A stretch of 64,000 bases of DNA from CAVPGP01 sp963718065 (GTDB lineage Bacteria; Actinomycetota; Thermoleophilia; Gaiellales; Gaiellaceae), in the NCBI GenBank assembly GCA_963718065.1, contig CAVQYE010000013.1, positions 115,134 through 179,133 on the forward strand. The letters run 5' to 3'. Shown one piece after another: positions 50,594-59,472 of the stretch; within the stretch, counting starts at the first letter, position 1, and every line of letters begins with the position of its first letter. Both the position numbers and the translations under genes were made by a program. The notes below the pieces were generated by a model. The model was not told where the DNA came from and ran no database searches. It saw only the letters and a program-made list of their open reading frames with translations.

Positions 50594-52075
50594 GTGAACG
50601 AGCGTCCGCTCGACCTCGAGCGCCTGCGGACCGAGCGTTTCGACCTGCTCGTCGTCGGCGGCGGGATCATCGGCGCCGGAATCGCCGAGGTCGCCTCGCG
50701 GCACGGGTTCGCGGTCGCCCTCGTCGAGCGAGACGACTTTGCGTCGGGCACGTCGAGCGCGTCGTCGAAGCTGATCCACGGCGGGCTCCGCTACCTCCGC
50801 CTCGGCCAGTTCAGCCTCATTCGCGAAGCGCTGGCCGAGGTCAATGTCCTCAGCCGGTTCGTCGCGCCTCACCTCGTCCGGCCCATCAACTTCGTGCTGC
50901 CGGTGTATCGCGGCGGTCCGTACGGGCGGATCCCGATTCGCGGCGCGCTCTGGTCGTACGCGGGCCTGACGGGCGCCGTCTCCGAGCGCGGCCGCATGGT
51001 CGCCCCGGCGGCCGCGTCCAAGCTCGTCCCGCCGCTGCGCCTCGAAGGTCTCCGCGCCGCCGGCCTCTATCCCGACGCGCAGACCGACGACGCCCGGCTC
51101 TGTCTCGCGAACCTGCGCGGCGCGGCCGACGCGGGCGCCGTCGTGCTCAACCGGGTCGAGCTCGCCGGGCTCGAGCGCGGGCCGGTCGCCCAGCTGCGCG
51201 ACACGGTGGCACACGAGCTCCTGGAAGTACGGGCGCGCACCGTCGTGAACGCCGCCGGGCCGTGGATCGACGAGATCCGGCGGCTGGAGGACGCGCGGGC
51301 CGGCACGTCGGTGACGCTGAGCCGGGGTGCGCACCTCGTGCTCGAGCGGGCCGGCGAATGGGGTGCTGCGTTGACGACTCCGCTCGACCGAGCCCGCGTC
51401 GCGTTCGCGGTCCCCTGGGCCGGGATGCTCCTGCTCGGCACGACGGACTCCGTCTTCGAGGGCGACGCCCGCGCGATCGAGCCGACCGATGCGGAAGAGC
51501 AGCAGATCCTCGACGAGGCCGGGGTTGCCGTCGACCTCGACGCAGTGGGCAGCGTGCGGGCGCGCTTTGCCGGTGTGCGCGTTCTGCCGGGCGGCGTCGG
51601 GGACACCGCCCGGGCCTCCCGCGAGACGGTGCTGTCGACTGGTTCGCTGGGGATGGTCTCGGTCGCAGGCGGGAAGCTGACGACCTACCGTCGCATCGCC
51701 CTCGCCGTGTTGCACGCGCTCCGCACGGAGCTCGAGCTGCACCGGATCGACCGGCGCGCAAGGCCGCTGCCCGGCGCCTCGGACCCCGATGTCGCGGTCG
51801 ACGCTCTGCTGCGCCGGCATCCGGAGCTCGATCCGTCGCTGGCGGCACACCTGGCCGGCGCCTACGGCGCCCTCGCGGGCGAGGTGATCGCCGCCGGCCC
51901 GCTCGCCTCGCTCGGCGACGGCGTCGTAGAGGTCGAGGCGCAGGTCCTCTACGCGCGCGAGCGGGAGTGGGCGCTCACCGCCGAGGACGTGCTCCGCCGG
52001 CGAACGACCCTGTCGGTCACCGGCCGGGACTCGGCGGACGTGCGGAGCCGGGTCGAGTCGCTGTTGGCGGGCTAG
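50594..52075 (+). CDS. glpD: Glycerol-3-phosphate dehydrogenase (FAD-dependent)
   Basis: 493 residues, GTG start. Oxidises glycerol 3-phosphate to dihydroxyacetone phosphate and feeds electrons to quinone at the membrane. FAD-binding GGGIIGAGIAEVASRHG at the N-terminus, then the signature TSSASSKLIHGGLRYL, and VNAAGPWID and TTDSVFEGD further on; the C-terminal helical domain is present. Next to the PQQ and redox genes but not overlapping them. Confidence 0.94.
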   Translation: MNERPLDLERLRTERFDLLVVGGGIIGAGIAEVASRHGFAVALVERDDFASGTSSASSKLIHGGLRYLRLGQFSLIREALAEVNVLSRFVAPHLVRPINFVLPVYRGGPYGRIPIRGALWSYAGLTGAVSERGRMVAPAAASKLVPPLRLEGLRAAGLYPDAQTDDARLCLANLRGAADAGAVVLNRVELAGLERGPVAQLRDTVAHELLEVRARTVVNAAGPWIDEIRRLEDARAGTSVTLSRGAHLVLERAGEWGAALTTPLDRARVAFAVPWAGMLLLGTTDSVFEGDARAIEPTDAEEQQILDEAGVAVDLDAVGSVRARFAGVRVLPGGVGDTARASRETVLSTGSLGMVSVAGGKLTTYRRIALAVLHALRTELELHRIDRRARPLPGASDPDVAVDALLRRHPELDPSLAAHLAGAYGALAGEVIAAGPLASLGDGVVEVEAQVLYAREREWALTAEDVLRRRTTLSVTGRDSADVRSRVESLLAG

Positions 52076-52157
52076 CGAGCGCCCGGATCCGGGCATTTCG
52101 CCGGCATTACTTCACTCTGTAAAGTTGGTGGATCCCGACGCTGCGAGGAGGTCCCCG

Positions 52158-53555
52158 ATGGCTCGCTGGACGCCTGACCCAAGCTTTTATCCCTCTCCCC
52201 GGCTGGCGATGGAGGCGCCGCGAGAGACGCTCGGCTACGTCGCGCTGCTCGAGCCCGACCAGCAGTCCCGGCCCGACGCGCTCGGCGTCGTCGATCTCGA
52301 TGCGAGCTCGGACACGTACGCGCAGATCGTCTCGACGCTCGAGCTCGGCGAGCCCGGCGCGGAGTTGCATCACTTCGGCTGGAACGCCTGCAGCGCTGCG
52401 CTCTGCCCGTCGTCGTCGCATCCGCACGTCGAGCGCCGCTACCTGCTCGTGCCGGGCCTCAAGTCGTCCGACATCCACATCGTCGACACCAAGCCCGACC
52501 CCCGCGCCCCGAAACTGGCGAAGACGATCTCTGCGGCCGACGTCGGCCACCGCACCGGCTACTCGCGGCCGCACACGACGCATTGCGGCCCGGACGCGAT
52601 CTACGTCAGCGCACTCGGGAACGCGAACGGCAACGGCGGCGGCCCGGGCGGGATCTTCCTGCTCGACTGCGACTCGTTCGAGCCGCTCGGCGCGTGGGAG
52701 GTCGACCGCGGACCGCAGCGCTTCGCCTACGACTTCTGGTGGCACCTCGGCTACGACACCGTGATCACGAGCGAGTGGGCGACGCCCGACATGTTCGAGA
52801 ACGGCGTCGTGCCGGAGAAGCTGCTCGGTCGCGAGTACGGGCACAAGATCCACGTCTGGGATCTGCGCAAGCGCCGCCACATCCAGGAGCTCGACCTTGG
52901 CGACGAGCATCAGATGGTGCTCGAGCTCCGGCCGGCGCACGACCCGCGCCACACGTACGGGTTCGTCGGCGTCGTCGTCAGCGTCGAAGATCTCTCCGCG
53001 TCGATCTGGACCTGGTACCGGGACGGCGATCGCTGGGAGATCAAGAAGACGATCACGATCCCGGCCGAGCCCGCGGACGCGTCCGAGTTGCCGCCGCTGC
53101 TCGCCGGCTTCGGCGCGGTGCCGCCGCTCGTCACCGACATCAACCTCTCGCTCGACGACAAGTACCTCTATGTCTCGGCGTGGGGCACCGGCGACTTCCT
53201 GCAGTACGACGTCAGCGACCCGATGGCGCCAGTGCTGGCCGGAAAGGTGCGGCTCGGCGGGATCGTCTCCCGCGCCGGGCACCCGAAGGCGGACGCCCTC
53301 GGCGGCGGCCCGCAGATGGTCGAAGTGAGCCGCGACGGCAAGCGCATCTACGTCTCCAACTCGCTCTACTCGAAGTGGGACGAGCAGTTCTACCCGGGTG
53401 GCTTCGAAGGCTGGATCGCGAAGCTGGACGTCGGCGAGGGCGGAGGCATGGAGGTCGACCCGGAGTTCCTCGTCACCGATTTCGACGGCCGCAGGCCGCA
53501 TCAGATCCGGCTCGAAGGCGGGGACGCCTCGTCCGACTCGTACTGCTTCCCGTGA
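52158..53555 (+). CDS. SBP56 family protein (selenium-binding protein / methanethiol oxidase)
   Basis: 465 residues from the ATG at 52158, preceded by GAGGAGG. The SBP56 family folds as a propeller; bacterial and human members oxidise methanethiol to formaldehyde, H2S and H2O2 using copper. Conserved His-rich segments are visible: HHFGWNACSAALCPS, RPHTTHCGPD, FWWHLGYD, GHKIHVWDL. It starts without a signal peptide. GTGA overlap with the membrane-protein gene that follows suggests that the two act together. The substrate remains to be shown. Confidence 0.92.
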   Translation: MARWTPDPSFYPSPRLAMEAPRETLGYVALLEPDQQSRPDALGVVDLDASSDTYAQIVSTLELGEPGAELHHFGWNACSAALCPSSSHPHVERRYLLVPGLKSSDIHIVDTKPDPRAPKLAKTISAADVGHRTGYSRPHTTHCGPDAIYVSALGNANGNGGGPGGIFLLDCDSFEPLGAWEVDRGPQRFAYDFWWHLGYDTVITSEWATPDMFENGVVPEKLLGREYGHKIHVWDLRKRRHIQELDLGDEHQMVLELRPAHDPRHTYGFVGVVVSVEDLSASIWTWYRDGDRWEIKKTITIPAEPADASELPPLLAGFGAVPPLVTDINLSLDDKYLYVSAWGTGDFLQYDVSDPMAPVLAGKVRLGGIVSRAGHPKADALGGGPQMVEVSRDGKRIYVSNSLYSKWDEQFYPGGFEGWIAKLDVGEGGGMEVDPEFLVTDFDGRRPHQIRLEGGDASSDSYCFP

Positions 53556-54166
53556 GCGCCTGGCAGCTCTGGAGCCTGGCGCTGCTCGGCGCCCTGCACG
53601 GTGTCAATCCGGCGATGGGCTGGCTCTTCGCGGTCCTGCGGGGACTCCAGGAGGCGTCGCGGCGGGCGATCGCGATCGCGCTCGTGCCGATCGCGCTCGG
53701 CCACGAGGCATCGGTCGGCGCGACGATGGCGATCGTGCAGGGCAGCCGGCACTTCGTCTCGGAGGAGATGGTGAAGATCGCCGCCGCCACGGTGCTCGTC
53801 GGCTTCGCTCTCTGGAAGCTCGTCGCGGCGCGCTCGCATCCCCGCTGGGTCGGGCTCCGGATCGGGTTGCCCGAGCTGGCGCTCTGGTCGTTCCTGATGT
53901 CGACCGCGCACGGCGCCGGGCTGATGCTGCTGCCGGTCGCGGTCAACATCGCCGATGCGCACCACACCGTCTCGGCCGGGCTCGCGTGGGCGAGCGCCGC
54001 CGCCCTGCTGCACACGCTGGCGATGGTCCTTACCGCGGGCATCGTCGCCCTCTTCGTCTACGACGTCGTCGGTGTCGGCGTCCTCCGCCGCGCATGGGTC
54101 AACATCGACCGCGTCTGGGCGGTCGCCCTCCTCGGCGCCGCGGCGTTGACGCTGGTGGTTCCGTGA
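53552..54166 (+). CDS. Multi-helix membrane protein coupled to the SBP56 gene
   Basis: 204 residues, about six membrane helices, GTG start overlapping the SBP56 stop. Helix 1 carries GALHGVNPAMGWLFAV and helix 2 ends near LGHEASVG; a later helix has STAHGAGLMLLP. The paired HG and GH motifs recall metal-binding His in nickel/cobalt-type transporters, but I do not assign it to that family. The tight coupling suggests it supplies or exports a metal or sulfur compound for the SBP56 enzyme (inference). Confidence 0.78.
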   Translation: MSAWQLWSLALLGALHGVNPAMGWLFAVLRGLQEASRRAIAIALVPIALGHEASVGATMAIVQGSRHFVSEEMVKIAAATVLVGFALWKLVAARSHPRWVGLRIGLPELALWSFLMSTAHGAGLMLLPVAVNIADAHHTVSAGLAWASAAALLHTLAMVLTAGIVALFVYDVVGVGVLRRAWVNIDRVWAVALLGAAALTLVVP

Positions 54167-54221
54167 CGTGCGGTGCGCAAGAATCGACCCTGTGCACGCG
54201 GCTTTCACCTAGGGAGGATTC

Positions 54222-54482
54222 ATGTCCGCACACGAAGGCTTCTCGCTCGATGACGCGAGGCGAATTGGGACCGAGATAGGGATCGACTGGGACTCGGCGC
54301 CCTTCGACGTCGAGGAGTTCAGAAGCGGAATGAACGTCGAGCTCGAGCATGGCACCCACGACTTGGCGACGAACGTCACCGACGACGACCCGATCGTGAC
54401 CGGCAAGATCGCGCTGGCTCATCTGAACGAGTTCGCGGACTACTACACCCGGCTCGAGCAGATGGAGGAGCAGGCGCGCTGA
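54222..54482 (+). CDS. DUF5661 family small protein
   Basis: 86 residues, acidic, soluble. The pattern SLDDARRIGTEIGIDWDSAPFDVEEFRSGMNVELEHGTHD...DDPIVTGKIALAHLNEFADYY is typical of the DUF5661 family, whose function is unknown. GGGAGG lies about 7 nt upstream of the ATG. Confidence 0.85.
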   Translation: MSAHEGFSLDDARRIGTEIGIDWDSAPFDVEEFRSGMNVELEHGTHDLATNVTDDDPIVTGKIALAHLNEFADYYTRLEQMEEQAR

Positions 54483-54546
54483 GGGACGCCGTCTAGGTAG
54501 CGATACGACGACCAGCTCGACCGCAGCGACGCGTTAGCATCGCGTC

Positions 54547-55149
54547 GTGCAGGAGCTGCAGACGGGCCTGTGGTACTGGGAGGCGCCGCATCCGAGCTGG
54601 AAACCGACGGACGGCGGCCCGGAGGGCTGGGCGCAGTACGTCTCGTCCTACGCGATCGACGACGGCGAGCGGCTGCTCCTCCTCGATCCGCTGACTCTGC
54701 CGAGCCCGGTCGAAGAGCTCGCGGCGGAGCGCGAGACGGCGATCGTGCTGACGTGCCAATGGCACGCGCGCGACGCCCGCAGCCTGGCGGAGCGTCTCGG
54801 CGCGTCGCTCTACGCGCCGCCGCCGGACGAGAGCGACGCGAACCCGCTCGACGGCCACGTGTTCACAGCCGGCGACCGGTTGCCGGTCGGCGTCGAGGCG
54901 TTTCCGGGAATGGAATCGAACGATCTCGTGCTCTGGGTCGAGAGCCGCCGGGCGCTCGTCTTCGGCGACACGCTCGTCGACCGCGGCGGCAACGGCCTCG
55001 TGTTCCCCGTCGCCTGGGCGCCGAAGGGCGTCCCGCCAGAGCAGATCCTCGAGGCGCTGCGCCCGCTGCTCGAGCTGCCGGTCGAGCTCGTGCTTCCGAC
55101 GCACGGGGCGCCCACCGACCGAGCCGCCCTCGAGCGCGCGCTCTCCTGA
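54547..55149 (+). CDS. MBL-fold-like hydrolase
   Basis: 200 residues, GTG start. Beta-strand/helix pattern of a metallo-beta-lactamase fold (SSYAIDDGERLLLLDP, RRALVFGDTLVDRGGNGL, VELVLPTHGAP). The zinc motif HxHxDH is degenerate: only CQWHARDAR is found at its place, while the later Asp (GDTL) and His (PTHGAP) remain. It may bind one metal or none. Function unknown. Confidence 0.8.
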   Translation: MQELQTGLWYWEAPHPSWKPTDGGPEGWAQYVSSYAIDDGERLLLLDPLTLPSPVEELAAERETAIVLTCQWHARDARSLAERLGASLYAPPPDESDANPLDGHVFTAGDRLPVGVEAFPGMESNDLVLWVESRRALVFGDTLVDRGGNGLVFPVAWAPKGVPPEQILEALRPLLELPVELVLPTHGAPTDRAALERALS

Positions 55150-55191
55150 CGCGAGACGAGGAACACCAACGCCAAAGTTGAATGCGAGGGC

Positions 55192-55674
55192 ATGACGGCC
55201 GACGGCGATCCAGCGAGGACGGAGCCGGCTCTCGTCGAGCGCCAGGTTCAACGAATCGCCAACTCGCGATCCGTGACTCTGGGTCTCGCGGCGCTGTTCG
55301 TCGTGCTGGCGCTCCTCGGTGCGATCGTCATGCGGATCATCGATCAGGAGAACGTCCCGTCTCTGGGCACGGCGGTCTGGTGGACGCTGCAAACGATCAC
55401 GACCGTTGGCTACGGCGACGTCGTACCGACGACGGCTGCAGGACAAGTGGTTGGTGGCATCGAGATGGTGATCGGCGTCTCCTTCATCGCGTTCGTCACT
55501 GCTGGGGTGACGAGCGCCGTGATCCGGCGCGGGGCAGCGGCACAAGCGGAGGCCGGCCGTGCCGACGCTGAGTTGCACACCAAGACGATCGTCGACGGGT
55601 TGACGGAGACGAGAACCGCGATCGCGGAGCTTCACGATCGTCTCGGCCAGATCGAGGCACGACTGATCGACTGA
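55192..55674 (+). CDS. Two-helix potassium channel
   Basis: 160 residues. Membrane helix 1 at about 29-50 (LGLAALFVVLALLGAIVMRI), a pore loop with selectivity filter TTVGYGDVVP, helix 2 at about 88-108, and a cytoplasmic coiled-coil-like tail rich in Glu, Arg and Ala. This is a KcsA-type tetrameric K+ channel without a large regulatory domain. Confidence 0.93.
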   Translation: MTADGDPARTEPALVERQVQRIANSRSVTLGLAALFVVLALLGAIVMRIIDQENVPSLGTAVWWTLQTITTVGYGDVVPTTAAGQVVGGIEMVIGVSFIAFVTAGVTSAVIRRGAAAQAEAGRADAELHTKTIVDGLTETRTAIAELHDRLGQIEARLID

Positions 55675-55717
55675 GCCCGCAGCGGATCGAGCCACCGGGG
55701 TGCTTTAGGGTTGGCGA

Positions 55718-56413
55718 ATGCTCGAGGCGTTCGGCTGGGGGTTTCTGGCGCAGTCCTCGTTGCTCGTCGCAGGCCTCCTCGTCTGCTGGGTCACGGTGCC
55801 CACGAAGGTCGTTGGGATCCTCGGTGGGTTCGGAGCCGGTGCGATGATCGCCGCCGTCTCGTTCGACCTCCTTCCTGAGGCGGAGACGGATATCGAGCCC
55901 TGGCAGACCGGGGTATGGATGCTCGTCGGTGTGGCTGTCTTTCTCCTTGCCGACGCGTATGTCGACCGACGCTTCGGCTCGGCGGGAGCGGCCGGCGCGA
56001 TGGGGATCGTCGTGGGCTCGGTCGTCGACGGTGTTCCCGAGTCGATGATCCTCGGCATTCAGGTCGGAGCCGGGATCACGATCAGCCTCGGCTTCGTCGC
56101 CGCAGTGTTCATCTCGAACATCCCGCAGGCAATCGCGCCCTCGGCCGATCTCGCGACGAGCGGATGGGGTCCACGACGGCTCGGCCAACTGTGGTTTCTC
56201 GTCGTCCTCGCCTGCGGCGTCGCCGCGGCACTCGGCTTCTTCGCGACCGACCTGAGTGCGGCGGTACAGGGCGATCGCGCGGCGGCGCTCGCTGCCGGAG
56301 GCCTGCTCGCAATGCTGACGAACTCTCTGATGCCTTTCTCTTTCGAGCGCGGGGGAGCGCTTGCCGGCGCCGCGACGGCAGTTGGTTTCTGCCTCTCCGT
56401 GCTCAACAGCTGA
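55718..56413 (+). CDS. ZIP-family-like metal transporter
   Basis: 231 residues, about eight membrane helices. The metal-binding helix pair typical of ZIP carriers appears as VVGSVVDGVPESMILGIQ and FVAAVFISNIPQAIAPS, where the usual His of HxxPEG is replaced by Asp (DGVPES). The His-rich loop of classical ZIPs is missing. Convergent with the antiporter gene (3-nt gap). The substrate metal is unknown. Confidence 0.8.
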   Translation: MLEAFGWGFLAQSSLLVAGLLVCWVTVPTKVVGILGGFGAGAMIAAVSFDLLPEAETDIEPWQTGVWMLVGVAVFLLADAYVDRRFGSAGAAGAMGIVVGSVVDGVPESMILGIQVGAGITISLGFVAAVFISNIPQAIAPSADLATSGWGPRRLGQLWFLVVLACGVAAALGFFATDLSAAVQGDRAAALAAGGLLAMLTNSLMPFSFERGGALAGAATAVGFCLSVLNS

Positions 56414-56416
56414 CGG

Positions 56417-57708
56417 CTAGCCGGCGGTGCCACGGCCGAGCGGCTGGCGTCGCCAGCGATGGGTGGCCGCCGGCACGCTTTCCATCGGCGGCAACCCGTC
56501 GGACGGGTGTGATGCGAACCACGCCGCGTAGCGGCGCGCGAGCGGCGCCGCGGTCGCCCCGTGGACGAGGACGGAAAGACCGACTGTGACGTAGGTCGTC
56601 AGCAGGATCGTGTTCACATGCGGTAGGTCCGCCTCCTGCACGACGATGAGTGCGAACACGATGGACGCCAGCCCGCGGGGGCCGAACCATCCGAGGAATG
56701 CGATCGTCGGGGCTCGCGCGCCGGTGCCCAGCAACGAAACGACGACCGGCAGCATGCGCACGACCGTCAGGCTCGCGACCGCGTAGAGGCCGATGCGCCA
56801 GCTGAGGTCTGCGAGCGCCGACCCGAGCAATACCGCTCCGAAGACGAGCAGCGTCACTCCGTTCAGCAGCTCACCGAGCTCGTCTGTGAAGAACGTCACC
56901 TCACCGCCGTCCGACGGCAGGCGGAGAACACCGAACGTCATTCCCGCAGCGAACGCGGCAATGAAGCCGGAGCCGCCGAGCGGCGCTGCGATTCCATACG
57001 CGAGCCCGGCTGCCGCGACCGGAATGATCTGGAGCCAGATTCCGCTCGATCAGGCGGCGACGGCTGCCGAACGTGATCGCCGCCGCCGCCGCGATGCCCG
57101 CGACCACCCCTCCCGCCACTCCGTATCCGATCTCCTCGACCACGAGCCGGATGGCGTGCGCCGCACCGACCTGACCGGCATCAGCCTCGGCGACCGCGAG
57201 CACGATGAACAAGAGCGGCACGCAGATGCCGTCGTTGAGGCCGCTCTCGACATTGAGACCCTGGCGGATCCGTGTCGGCAACGTCGGCTCCGTCACGACG
57301 GCCTGCCCGAGCGCGGCATCGGTGGGGGCAAGCAGCACCGCGAGGACGAACGCCTCCGGAATCGAGAGCGCGCCGAAGAGCGCCGCGGCGAGGAGCGCAC
57401 CGAGCGATGATCGTCAACGGCAGACCGAAACCGAGGAGGCGCGCCGGGACGGCGTACTCCTGGCGAAGCTTCCGCATGTCGATTCGTGAAGCGTCAGCGA
57501 ACAGCACGACCGTCAGCGTCGCCTCGGCCAGCACCTTGACGGCCTCACCACTCGGTGAGCTCTGAATGAGATCGAGCGCCTCCGTCCCGACGAGCAACCC
57601 CACGCCGACGAAGATGATCGCGAGCGTGATCGGCGTGCCATCGACCCGGCGAGAGACGAAGCCGAACGCGATCAGCGAGAACGCGATGACGGCCAGCGAC
57701 CATTCCAT
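56417..57708 (-). pseudogene. CPA1-family Na+(K+)/H+ antiporter with two frameshifts
   Basis: About 430 residues in three frames. Segment 1 starts MEWSLAVIAFSLIAFGFV and reads to LGFGLPLTIIA. The frame shifts near 57404 and continues GALLAAALFGALSIPEAF... with the ion-binding LLAPTDAALGQAVV and NVESGLNDGI, to FGSRRRLIER. It shifts again near 57049 and continues WLQIIPVAAAGLAYGIA... to the C-terminus with WFGPRGLASIVFALIV. Dropping one base at each site restores one long frame. All the key acidic residues are present, so it is probably functional and the shifts are errors. Confidence 0.85.
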
Positions 57709-57800
57709 CCGCCGACCGTAACGCTTTCATCTTCGCCGGCCCGCCGGCGCTCGCGGGTGTGGGGCCAGGGCGCGAGAGCTCGTCTCCTGCCGCAGGTCCG

Positions 57801-58127
57801 TTACGGGGCTGACGGCTGGGGCGTTCTCGGTGCGACGGGGGTGGTGTCGATGAACTGGCGGGCCAGATCCTGGATCAGTTCGCGTAGCTCCGGGTGCTGC
57901 TCTGGCTGCCAACCGTCGGAGAGCTTGTCGAGCCGGTCACGTCCGCAGTTGATGAGCGTGCCGAGTGTCTGCTTGCCCTTTTCGGTGGGCGTGCCGCCGC
58001 CCTCGATGAGACCTGCGTCGGCGAGCGCCCGTTGAGCGTTGTCGAGCCGGAGCGGGTCGATGGCGTAGGCGTCGGCCAGCGCATGGACGTCGAGGCCGGG
58101 GTCGCGGTTGAAGCGTCCGAGCAGCCA
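57801..58127 (-). pseudogene. C-terminal winged-helix fragment, probably of an MFS efflux pump
   Basis: The minus-strand frame reads IWLLGRFNRDPGLDVHALAD, AYAIDPLRLDNAQRALADAG and GTPTEKGKQTLGTLI, ending QPSAP. This MarR-like winged helix is found at the C-terminus of some actinobacterial MFS drug exporters (recalled, not checked). No start codon or membrane helices precede it; beyond 58127 the sequence is unrelated. It is a leftover of a deleted gene in a 650-bp stretch without intact genes. Confidence 0.55.
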
Positions 58128-58129
58128 GA

Positions 58130-58275
58130 TCCTGGGCCGAGGAGTTCGTCACGCGCTGGGACGCCGTCGAGCACGCGATGGCGATGTTCGAGGACCTCGG
58201 CATGGCCGCGCCGAGACATGCGGTGAACCAGAGAGTCGAGGACGCCTACGCAGTCGCGGTCTTCGGTGGGTAACG
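58130..58275 (+). pseudogene. C-terminal gene fragment of unknown family
   Basis: The plus-strand frame from 58130 reads AEEFVTRWDAVEHAMAMFED then LGMAAPRHAVNQRVEDAYAV and ends FGG at a TAA (58273-58275). It abuts the oppositely oriented fragment at 58127, so two broken genes meet head to head. It has protein-like composition, but I recognise no family. Confidence 0.4.
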
Positions 58276-58362
58276 CGAGGACCGTCGTCCGCCCGGCGCG
58301 TTACGAGCTTGGCTGGGTTGCGCCGAGCTAGTACCCGGACTCGGCCTCGCTACGCTCTAGGC

Positions 58363-59028
58363 GTGACCGACGCTCTCATCTCCGCCACGTCACTCAGCAG
58401 GTCGTCGGGCGTGCTGCGGCTCGCTGAGCGGAATCGGCTGGAGCGCCGAGCGCGCCAGCTTGCTTGGGGTGGGATCGCGTGGCACGTCATCGAGTTCGCT
58501 ATCGCGCTGGCCGCAGGCATCGCTGCGGGCTCCATTGCTCTGATTGGATTTGGCGCGGACAGCCTCATCGAGGCAATGGCCGGTTTCGTCGTGCTGTGGC
58601 TGTTCACCGGGCGCCGGGTCGGGTCCGCCAACGCAGAGCGGCGGGCGCAGCAATTGATCGCGCTCAGCTTCTACCTCCTCGCCGCGTACGTCGGAGTAGA
58701 GGCGATCCGTTCTCTCGTCGGCGGCAACCATCCCGATGCGTCCTGGGTCGGGATCGCTCTGGCTGCTTTCACCGCTCCCACGATGCCTGTGCTTGCGATG
58801 TTCAAGCGGCGGGTTGGCGAGAAATTGCATTCCTCCGCGACAGTCAAGGAAGCGTCGCAGACACAGCTATGCGCGTACCTCTCGATCGCGCTGCTTGTCG
58901 GACTACTCGCCAACGCCCTCGCGGGTTGGTGGTGGGCCGATCCTCTTGCTGCCCTCGTAATTGCGGGCGTCGCACTAAAGGAAGGGCGCGAGTCTTGGCG
59001 CGGCGAAGGGTGCTGCGACAGCTGCTAG
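58363..59028 (+). CDS. Cation diffusion facilitator-type membrane protein
   Basis: 221 residues from the GTG at 58363. About six membrane helices with the CDF-like pattern WHVIEFAIALAAGIAAGSIALIGFGADSLIEAMAGF, where the Asp of GADSLIE matches a metal-site residue, and WWADPLAALVIAGVALKEG with the second-site Asp. It lacks the cytoplasmic C-terminal domain of full CDF exporters and ends in a Cys-rich GEGCCDSC tail that could bind a metal. Substrate unknown. Confidence 0.82.
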   Translation: MTDALISATSLSRSSGVLRLAERNRLERRARQLAWGGIAWHVIEFAIALAAGIAAGSIALIGFGADSLIEAMAGFVVLWLFTGRRVGSANAERRAQQLIALSFYLLAAYVGVEAIRSLVGGNHPDASWVGIALAAFTAPTMPVLAMFKRRVGEKLHSSATVKEASQTQLCAYLSIALLVGLLANALAGWWWADPLAALVIAGVALKEGRESWRGEGCCDSC

Positions 59029-59041
59029 CCGCACTTTTCTG

Positions 59042-59099
59042 AGACCGTGCGCAGACCGTCGGACCGTCCCTAGACCGTGGGAATACGGTCTCGAACGGT
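59042..59099. repeat. Cluster of six ACCGT/ACGGT half-sites with near-helical spacing
   Basis: ACCGT occurs at 59044, 59055, 59063 and 59074, and its complement ACGGT at 59085 and 59095, giving steps of 11, 8, 11, 11 and 10 bp. GAGACCGT at 59042 and ACGGTCTC at 59085 form a perfect inverted pair. The cluster lies between the CDF-like gene and tRNA-Arg and could be a binding array for a dimeric regulator or an integration-related site. The rest of 59100-59190 shows nothing further. Confidence 0.55.
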
Positions 59100-59190
59100 A
59101 CGGAGCGGTTCCTAGAGAGGCAACACGGTCGACACGCCAATTCGGCTGATTTGCGGGGATTCCGTCCCGAATCGGCGTAGATACTGGGGA

Positions 59191-59262
59191 TGCCCCCGAC
59201 AAGAATCGAACTTGTGCACGCGGTTTAGGAAACCGCTGCTCTATCCACTGAGCTACGGGGGC
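59191..59262 (-). tRNA. tRNA-Arg (anticodon CCT)
   Basis: 72 nt on the minus strand. The acceptor stem GCCCCCG pairs with CGGGGGC; the D arm is GCTC...GAGC; the anticodon stem GCGGT/ACCGC holds the loop TTCCTAA with anticodon CCT (reads AGG, a rare codon here); the T arm is ACAAG/CTTGT with loop TTCGATT. CCA is not encoded. All stems pair perfectly. Confidence 0.97.
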
Positions 59263-59472
59263 CAGTGACCCGCTCACTGTAACGCCACACTACGAGCGCC
59301 AGACCGTGTCGAATCCTCGGCACCGGCTCGCGTCACGGCGTGGGATTCGGGCTGTCTGCGTGCTTTCTTGCACGGACTATCCCTCCGTTCAGTTGTGGAA
59401 AACCTTCGCGCTTCTCATCGTGCGACTCGTCAGGGGGGTTAGCGGCGGCACACGAACAGGGGGAATGCGGCA

